Positions 58,901 to 64,000 of a stretch of 64,000 nucleotides of DNA are shown piece after piece (positions within the stretch are counted from its first letter, which is position 1; the number at the start of each line of letters is the position of its first letter). The stretch covers positions 124,001 to 188,000 of the forward strand of contig CAUEYX010000003.1 in assembly GCA_959022495.1 (NCBI GenBank). The letters are read 5' to 3'. Under the pieces are notes generated by a model, which worked only from the letters and a program-made list of their open reading frames with translations, was not told where the DNA came from and searched no databases. The position numbers and the translations under genes were made by a program. Source of the DNA: an uncultured Lachnospiraceae bacterium (GTDB lineage Bacteria; Bacillota; Clostridia; Lachnospirales; Lachnospiraceae).

Positions 58901-59281
58901 TCACATCCCTAAGACCTTCCGCGTCAGTTTTCTTTCATCTTCCCCGGCGTTTCTATAGTGTGTGATGATATCGATTTCTTCTGATGTGAGATATACGGTG
59001 TCCGCGCTGGCGATAATTCTTCCGGTAAAATACGGTCCGGGTGCCTCGTTTATGATTCCGTCTTTTGTGCATGCCTGAGTGAGCAGCTGTTCCAGAGTGA
59101 CCTCATAGATATCCGCGATACGGATGAGCATATCGATATCAGGAATGCGCTTGCCTGTCTCATAATTCGAGTATGCCTGGCGGGAGATATTAAGTTTCTC
59201 GCCGATCTGCGCCTGTGTGTAGTTGTGGTCGTTTCTGAGTCTGCGCAGATTCGCTGCGAGCTGAATATTAGACACCGGCAT
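58901..59281 (-). CDS. XRE family regulator
   Basis: A 126-residue protein with an N-terminal Cro/C1-type helix-turn-helix (NLRRLRNDHNYTQAQIGEKL, then SRQAYSNYETGKRIPDIDML) and a C-terminal half of about 55 residues not recognised, ending in a short charged helix. GGAGG lies upstream of the ATG, and TATAAT is present on the minus strand at 59331-59336. It stands alone. The regulated genes are not evident. Confidence 0.9.
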   Translation of the reverse strand: MPVSNIQLAANLRRLRNDHNYTQAQIGEKLNISRQAYSNYETGKRIPDIDMLIRIADIYEVTLEQLLTQACTKDGIINEAPGPYFTGRIIASADTVYLTSEEIDIITHYRNAGEDERKLTRKVLGM

Positions 59282-59418
59282 ACCTCCATTTACAAGGAAT
59301 TGTTAAAATGACTGCATAATTTATTCATCCATTATATCAATTTTCCCTGTAAATAAAGTGATATGCAACGAAACGAGGAATTGTGTATAGAGGCAACAAA
59401 TCGTTGCTTTTTCTGAAC

Positions 59419-59868
59419 CTATTTCTTGCTGAGTGTACTGTTATGATACAAAGGGGAAGCGGTGACATCTTCCCCAAGCCAATCGGGCGCAATGTAAGAC
59501 CGGGCGGCGTCCTCATCAGGAAATTCGATCTCTGTCAGTACAAGCGGAGCCAGGTCTCCCTCAAAGATGTCCAGCTCTAAAGTGAGATCCCCTTCTAAGG
59601 GGATGACATACCGTTTTTTTGTAATGATCCGCCCATCGGTTTTAGCGATCAGATGGCGGTAACTGTCTTTGGTGAGAGGAAGGTTGTATTCTTCCCTGAC
59701 CATAAGGCCTTTTGATTTATATGTGAGGAAATAACTGTCATGATCCCGGCGTACCCGCACGACGGGGTCTGTGCAGAGATAGCCCTGTTCGATCTGGCGG
59801 AAAGGATAATCCTCCGGGTGGAATGGCAGCCGTTTTAAATCCGTTAGAAATTTTCGTTCGATTTCCAT
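59419..59868 (-). CDS. CYTH domain protein
   Basis: A 149-residue tunnel-fold protein with the family start MEIERKFL (E-x-E-x-K binds the triphosphate), RVRRDHDSYFLTYKSKG and ELDIFEGDL with LTEIEFPDED. CYTH enzymes hydrolyse triphosphates or, less often, cyclise ATP; tripolyphosphatase activity is the safest guess. ATG at 59868 follows GGAGGTG and fits the motif; upstream in-frame codons are not conserved. Confidence 0.9.
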   Translation of the reverse strand: MEIERKFLTDLKRLPFHPEDYPFRQIEQGYLCTDPVVRVRRDHDSYFLTYKSKGLMVREEYNLPLTKDSYRHLIAKTDGRIITKKRYVIPLEGDLTLELDIFEGDLAPLVLTEIEFPDEDAARSYIAPDWLGEDVTASPLYHNSTLSKK

Positions 59869-60143
59869 GAAATGATGCACCTCCGTAATCATGTGTCTGT
59901 AGTTCCAATTATAGAACATTCCAATGAGGCGCGCTACCCTGAATTTAGGAGTGAAAATGGGGATGATGAGCGGTGTGGGAAGAGGACGCGTTGCATTCAG
60001 CCCTTATGTCTGGTAAACTGGACATAGAGTGTTCGGACGTGTCTGGGGCGGAGGGAAGCGGAACATTAAGCGGACTCCAGGCACCCATAACGGCTGAAAC
60101 AAAGAGATTTGATCATATCTGGAGAGGAAAGGAAGGAAAGAAG

Positions 60144-60695
60144 ATGAAGAAAGTCTGCGTGTTTCTTGCTGATGGTTTTGAGGAGATTGAGGGCCTGACG
60201 GTGGTGGATATTCTGCGGAGAGCCGGTGTTGAGACGGAGATGGTGTCCATAATGGGGAGAAAAGAGATCCAGGGCGCGCATGGGATCGTTGTGGAGGCGG
60301 ACAGCCTGTTTGAGGAAGCTTCTATGGCCGAAGCTGATCTGCTGGTTCTTCCGGGCGGCATGCCGGGGACACTGCATCTGAAGGCGCATGAGGGACTGAG
60401 AAAGATGCTGTGCGATTTTGACAGAGAGGGGAAGCCGATTGCGGCGATCTGCGCGGCGCCCAGCATTCTGAGCGGACTTGGAATGTTAAAAGGAAGAAAA
60501 GCATGTGCGTACCCGTCTTTTGAGGAAGAGCTGGACTGTGCGCAGGTACTGAGGGAACCCGTAGTGACAGACGGACATATTACGACAGGACGGGGGATGG
60601 GCGCCGCAATTCCGTTCGCGCTGAAGCTGACTGTCCTCCTCTGTGGAGAAAAGAAAGCAGAGGAGATCCGGGAAGCGATTGTATATGCAGTTTGA
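60144..60695 (+). CDS. DJ-1/PfpI family protein
   Basis: A 183-residue class I glutamine amidotransferase-like protein: VCVFLADGFEEIEGLTVVDI at the start with the conserved Glu, LLVLPGGMPG, and the nucleophile Cys in AAICAAPSIL. This pattern is that of the DJ-1 subgroup, linked to glyoxal detoxification or protein repair, though activity is debated. ATG at 60144 has AGGAAAGGAAGG upstream; the longer frame from 59973 lacks homology. Confidence 0.92.
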   Translation: MKKVCVFLADGFEEIEGLTVVDILRRAGVETEMVSIMGRKEIQGAHGIVVEADSLFEEASMAEADLLVLPGGMPGTLHLKAHEGLRKMLCDFDREGKPIAAICAAPSILSGLGMLKGRKACAYPSFEEELDCAQVLREPVVTDGHITTGRGMGAAIPFALKLTVLLCGEKKAEEIREAIVYAV

Positions 60696-60938
60696 TTTTT
60701 CGGCTTAACATATTTAAAAAATCCCTTATTTTCTGAGATTTTTTTTAACGATCATTTTACGGTCTGCCCTGAATATGTTTAACACACATGCCGTATATTG
60801 AGTCTGCACACAGGTGGCGGGGAGTTCGCTGCGCCTGATGGAGGCAGACAGACATTGGGAAGCATTCCTGAGCGATTGTGTGTACAAACAATACGAGGAG
60901 ATCCGAAACGGGAAGAGATTTCGGAGAAAGGGGACAAA

Positions 60939-62618
60939 ATGAATTGTGTGAAAAGGAACGGGAAGCACATAAGGATCATTTCTGCGCTGCTGAGCCTGTT
61001 GCTGCTGATTCTTGTGGCAGCGCCGGGCATGACAGTATCGGCGGCTCCGGAGATCGTGGGGAAAGGAACGGTCGGGCTGACATTTGGCGGACAGACGTCT
61101 GTATTGTGCGGGGAAACAATCTCCGGTACCGTATATTCTTATGATATCGGCGGAACGGATGCGGTCAGCATGAGCCTTACTTACGATGCTTCCGCATTTA
61201 AAAAGCTGGAAGTAAAGCCGGCTGACGGAGTGACCGTACTGGCATCGGAGGAAAACGACAATCAGGTAAATATGGTACTTATGGTAGATCCGGAGACAAC
61301 GGATTACTCCAAACTTCTTACTGTAACTGCAGCAGCGGGAGATACGGAAGCGGTTGGAGCAATTTCGATCTCAGCGTGTGAAGCGGCAAAAGAAGGAAAC
61401 ACGGTTGCCATTACGATCGCGCAGGACGATAATACGATCTCTGTGGTCAGTGATGAGCTCATCGAGGAATTTACCATTGAGACACTGTCCAAAGCGATGA
61501 CATACTTCATGGTGGATTCAACCAATGCAAAATGGGCAGAGGCGGCAAAATACGATATGGATGAGAATGAGGTTATTAATTTGAATGACTTTGTCAAGAT
61601 CGCCAACGCGATTCTGGATTCCCAGAGAATCGGAAAGCTTCAGTTCGGTGAAGATGGCAGATTTAAGATTATGCAGATCTCAGATATCCAGGACTATGTA
61701 AATGACAGCAAGCCCAGCCTGAATGAGAAAACAACAGCTTTGATCAACGCGGCCCTTGACGCGGAAGCACCGGATCTGGTTGTGATCACCGGGGATCAGA
61801 TCGGCGGAAATATGAATGGTGACCAGGTACAGAGCCTGATCGACCAGATCGCGCAGCCATTCGAGGAGCGGCAGATCCCGTGGCTTGTAACCTTCGGCAA
61901 CCATGACGAAGATGCTGTGACAGCGCTGAATGAGGGATGGAACAAGATCAAACAGCTTTCTTACTACCGCAGCTTTCAGTACAATATAAACCGCGCAAGC
62001 ATGAGCGGCGTGCAGGGATATACATCAAACGGCAAAAATACGATCGCTGTAGGCGATATGTATCAGCTGATCTATGATAAGGAGGGCAAGAATCCGATTT
62101 ATAATATCTGGGCGCTGGATTCAAACCGCTATGAGGACTCCGGAACAGGAATCGGCGGCTACGACTGGATTCGTACAGGACAGATTCAGTGGTACACGGA
62201 CACTTCCAAGATGCTTGAGGCAAAATACGGAGAGAAGATCAACTCTCTGATGTTCTTCCACATTCCGACCCCGGAATGGAGCGACATGTGGGACAATAAA
62301 GACAAGTTCAATGTTGTCGGGGAGAAAAATGAAGAAGAGTGCCCGCCGAATATTAACAGCGGCATGTTCACCGCTGCTCTTGAGAGAGGCGACGTGAGAG
62401 GAATGTTCGTGGGACATGACCATGTGAACAATTATACCGGTAACTACTATGGCATTCAGCTCGGGTATGACGCGAATGCAGGTTATCAGACATACGGCCT
62501 CGGCGGTGCGGACAACGACCGTCTGAGGGGAGTGAGGGTGTTTGAACTGGATGAAAACAATCTGGAGACCTTCACAACAAGAATGGTTACCGCGAATGAC
62601 CTTGGCGTAAACCAGTAA
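60939..62618 (+). CDS. Secreted metallophosphoesterase with cohesin-like and dockerin-like parts
   Basis: A 559-residue exported protein. The signal peptide ends near MTVSAAPE. Residues 40-180 look like a cohesin-type beta-sandwich (SGTVYSYDIGGTDAVSMSLT), residues 205-230 include a single dockerin-like loop (YDMDENEVINLNDFVKIANA), and residues 240-555 are a calcineurin-like phosphoesterase with ISDIQDY, VVITGDQIGG, TFGNHDED, FFHIPTPEW and FVGHDHVNNY. The first metal motif has Gln in place of His. ATG at 60939 is chosen for its SD and signal peptide. The substrate is unknown. Confidence 0.88.
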   Translation: MNCVKRNGKHIRIISALLSLLLLILVAAPGMTVSAAPEIVGKGTVGLTFGGQTSVLCGETISGTVYSYDIGGTDAVSMSLTYDASAFKKLEVKPADGVTVLASEENDNQVNMVLMVDPETTDYSKLLTVTAAAGDTEAVGAISISACEAAKEGNTVAITIAQDDNTISVVSDELIEEFTIETLSKAMTYFMVDSTNAKWAEAAKYDMDENEVINLNDFVKIANAILDSQRIGKLQFGEDGRFKIMQISDIQDYVNDSKPSLNEKTTALINAALDAEAPDLVVITGDQIGGNMNGDQVQSLIDQIAQPFEERQIPWLVTFGNHDEDAVTALNEGWNKIKQLSYYRSFQYNINRASMSGVQGYTSNGKNTIAVGDMYQLIYDKEGKNPIYNIWALDSNRYEDSGTGIGGYDWIRTGQIQWYTDTSKMLEAKYGEKINSLMFFHIPTPEWSDMWDNKDKFNVVGEKNEEECPPNINSGMFTAALERGDVRGMFVGHDHVNNYTGNYYGIQLGYDANAGYQTYGLGGADNDRLRGVRVFELDENNLETFTTRMVTANDLGVNQ

Positions 62619-62644
62619 CTGTAAACATGTTCTGTCTGCACAAA

Positions 62645-62674
62645 CTCCCCGCAGAGATCCAAATCTGCGGGGAG
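62645..62674 (+). other. 11-bp perfect hairpin between two exported-protein genes
   Basis: CTCCCCGCAGA (62645-62655) pairs with TCTGCGGGGAG (62664-62674). There is no T-tract, so it could be an attenuating or stabilising mRNA structure rather than a terminator; the next ATG is 32 bases away. Confidence 0.55.
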
Positions 62675-62705
62675 CCATATCATTGAACGAACTGGGAGGG
62701 TACAC

Positions 62706-63341
62706 ATGAGAAAACTATCAGGGCTGGTGCTGACATGTATGATTCTTGCCGGATTAAGTAAACCGATCTATGCCGCGGAGGAGACCGCGGGGCAGAATGC
62801 AGATGCTGTTACAGAGAGCGAAACACAGCTGGAGTGTCAATTTTCCGAGCCTGAGATTCATAAAAAAGCTGCCCATGCGGAGTATACGGTGGCAGTCAGC
62901 GTCAGTGGGGCAGATCAGGCAGAGGGATATGAAATTCATGTAAAATCAGAAAATGAAGACGATATTGTCATTGAAAATAAAGCAGGCGGAAACGCCACGG
63001 AAAATGTGTATAAAGACGGTGTTATGTATTTTGCCGTTATGTCAGGGAAACTGACAGGGGAGGAGATTGAGCTGTGTGAGATTACCGTAAAACTCCCTTA
63101 CGGCGCACAGGGAGACAGCCGTGTGCTGGAGATACCGGAGATTCAGGTAGTGACCAGCGTGGCGGCGGAGGAGATCGAGAAGACCGGACCGTATGAGGTG
63201 GAGCTTCCTGAGGTGAAAGCGCCATTCTACGCGTCGATCTGGTTTTACGCGGCCATAGCGGCTGTGGTTCTGGCGGGGGGCGTCGTCATCTGGAAGAACT
63301 GGAAGAAAAAGAAAAGGGTCGTAAAGAGAGCAGCTTCATAG
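62706..63341 (+). CDS. Membrane-anchored exported protein, possible cohesin-like fold
   Basis: A 211-residue protein with a signal peptide (cleavage near IYAAEE), an extracellular beta-rich domain (residues 40-150, with AEYTVAVSVSGADQAEGYEI), and a C-terminal helix (FYASIWFYAAIAAVVLAGGV) with a basic tail that keeps it in the membrane. No LPxTG motif is present. It follows the phosphoesterase by 87 bases and may anchor or partner it, since that protein carries a dockerin-like loop. The cohesin assignment is an inference from pattern, not a firm match. Confidence 0.6.
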   Translation: MRKLSGLVLTCMILAGLSKPIYAAEETAGQNADAVTESETQLECQFSEPEIHKKAAHAEYTVAVSVSGADQAEGYEIHVKSENEDDIVIENKAGGNATENVYKDGVMYFAVMSGKLTGEEIELCEITVKLPYGAQGDSRVLEIPEIQVVTSVAAEEIEKTGPYEVELPEVKAPFYASIWFYAAIAAVVLAGGVVIWKNWKKKKRVVKRAAS

Positions 63342-63350
63342 AACTGCCAG

Positions 63351-63388
63351 GAAGACCGGGGCTTTTAAGAAAGGCTGCGGTCTTTTTT
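63351..63388 (+). terminator. Terminator before tig
   Basis: GAAGACCG (63351-63358) pairs with CGGTCTTT and is followed by a T-run up to 63388. It ends the phosphoesterase/anchor unit. Confidence 0.65.
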
Positions 63389-63472
63389 CCTGTCCTGGCA
63401 TGCGCGAGTTCCCGGCAGAGGGAATGGAATGAACAAAAACAGCCGGAAACAGGCGAAAATATTAAAAAATAC

Positions 63473-63501
63473 TGGAAATATGGGTGTCTGTGTGCTATAC
63501 T
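63473..63501 (+). promoter_or_regulatory. Probable promoter of tig
   Basis: TGGAAA (63473-63478) and TATACT (63496-63501) are 17 bases apart, about 70 bases upstream of the tig start. Confidence 0.5.
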
Positions 63502-63573
63502 GTTTCAATGACTGCAAATGCCCTCTTATAACAGGAGAGGTTCTATGATTTTGCGCATGCAAGGAGGAAAAAA

Positions 63574-64000
63574 ATGAGTTTACAGGTAGAAAAATTAGAA
63601 CATAATATGGCGAAGCTGACGATTGAGGTGTCAGCAGAAGATGTGGAGAAGGCGCTCCAGGCAGCATACTTAAAGGAACGCAGCAGGATCAGCCTTCCGG
63701 GATTCCGCAAGGGCAAGGTGCCGCGTCAGATGATCGAGAAGATGTACGGACCGGAAGTGTTCTATGATGAAGCTGCAAATCATATGATATCAGAGGCATA
63801 TGGAAAAGCATACGACGAGTGTGAGCTTGACATTGTATCCCAGCCGAAGGTGGAGATCACACAGCTGGAAAAAGGGAAACCGTTTATTTTTACAGCTGAG
63901 GTCGCAGTGAAGCCGGAAGTTACATTGGGTGAATACAAAGGGCTGAAAGTGGATAAAGTCTCTACGAGAGTTACACAAAAAGAAGTGGATGAAGAGATCG
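63574..64000 (+). CDS. tig: Trigger factor, 5' part (runs off window)
   Basis: The first 142 residues of trigger factor, the ribosome-bound chaperone. The ribosome-binding signature is intact in ISLPGFRKGKVPRQMIEK, and the following EAYGKAYDECELDIVSQPKV region continues the N-terminal domain. AAGGAGGAAA lies before ATG 63574. The frame is open to the end of the window, so the peptidyl-prolyl isomerase and C-terminal domains lie outside; clpP/clpX usually follow. Confidence 0.95.
   Translation, partial: MSLQVEKLEHNMAKLTIEVSAEDVEKALQAAYLKERSRISLPGFRKGKVPRQMIEKMYGPEVFYDEAANHMISEAYGKAYDECELDIVSQPKVEITQLEKGKPFIFTAEVAVKPEVTLGEYKGLKVDKVSTRVTQKEVDEEI

Overview
The window reads as chromosomal DNA of a low-to-mid GC Firmicute of class Clostridia, most likely a gut Lachnospiraceae. 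This rests on the mix of families present: DUF4317, DUF5688, IreB, EFR1 ferredoxin, a short ThiI without rhodanese domain, VaFE/SpaA surface proteins, sigma-A type promoters, AGGAGG ribosome binding sites and a T-box. No rRNA, phage, IS transposase or CRISPR array was seen.

Layout. 0-12 kb: an ABC exporter, a Fic protein, a MATE pump behind a probable attenuator, a DUF4317 gene, a MarR-YczE pair and a MarR-controlled heterodimeric ABC exporter. 11.6-16.5 kb: an accessory-looking alkylation-repair island (Ada-AlkA fusion, stand-alone Ada zinc domain, two Ogt-type methyltransferases, an ABM monooxygenase, a Cys-rich unknown). It is preceded by a cluster of palindromes and followed by decayed gene fragments (DUF1638, SAM methyltransferase, Tag). 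16.5-20.4 kb: hexuronate genes uxuB and uxuA with a divergent AraC regulator. 20.5-28.2 kb: moaC-mogA-moaA-MOSC, a GH25 lipoprotein, then prmA, rsmE, a cysteine desulfurase and thiI. 28.3-35.4 kb: an HPr-like protein, mtaB, ireB, yqgF, DUF1292, Fur, RNase J, trmR and a U32 protein, which is mostly tRNA/RNA modification and housekeeping.

35.5-40.5 kb: an EFR1 ferredoxin, a GntR/membrane protein pair, a small self-contained two-ORF operon of unknown function, a probable 6S RNA and a YihY protein. 40.5-45.7 kb: a T-box leader, pheS, pheT and queA. 45.7-50.7 kb: three exported cell-wall-type proteins (C39, LysM-GH18, amidase), a chorismate mutase-shikimate kinase fusion, a YqeG phosphatase and efp. 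50.9-55.2 kb: DUF5688, a 1017-residue SpaA/VaFE surface protein and tRNA-Arg(CCG). 55.2-64 kb: a GntR-ABC operon, nfo, a 650-bp block of nested palindromic repeats, XRE, CYTH and DJ-1 genes, a secreted metallophosphoesterase with cohesin- and dockerin-like parts, a membrane-anchored partner and the start of tig.

The least explained material is non-coding. A family of structured intergenic repeats (two 110-nt copies of one type, two of a related type, one with a nested insertion), two unrelated 97-nt palindromes and the small 38.5-39.2 kb operon are the best candidates for undescribed biology. All calls come from reading the sequence and from recalled family knowledge; no database search was run.
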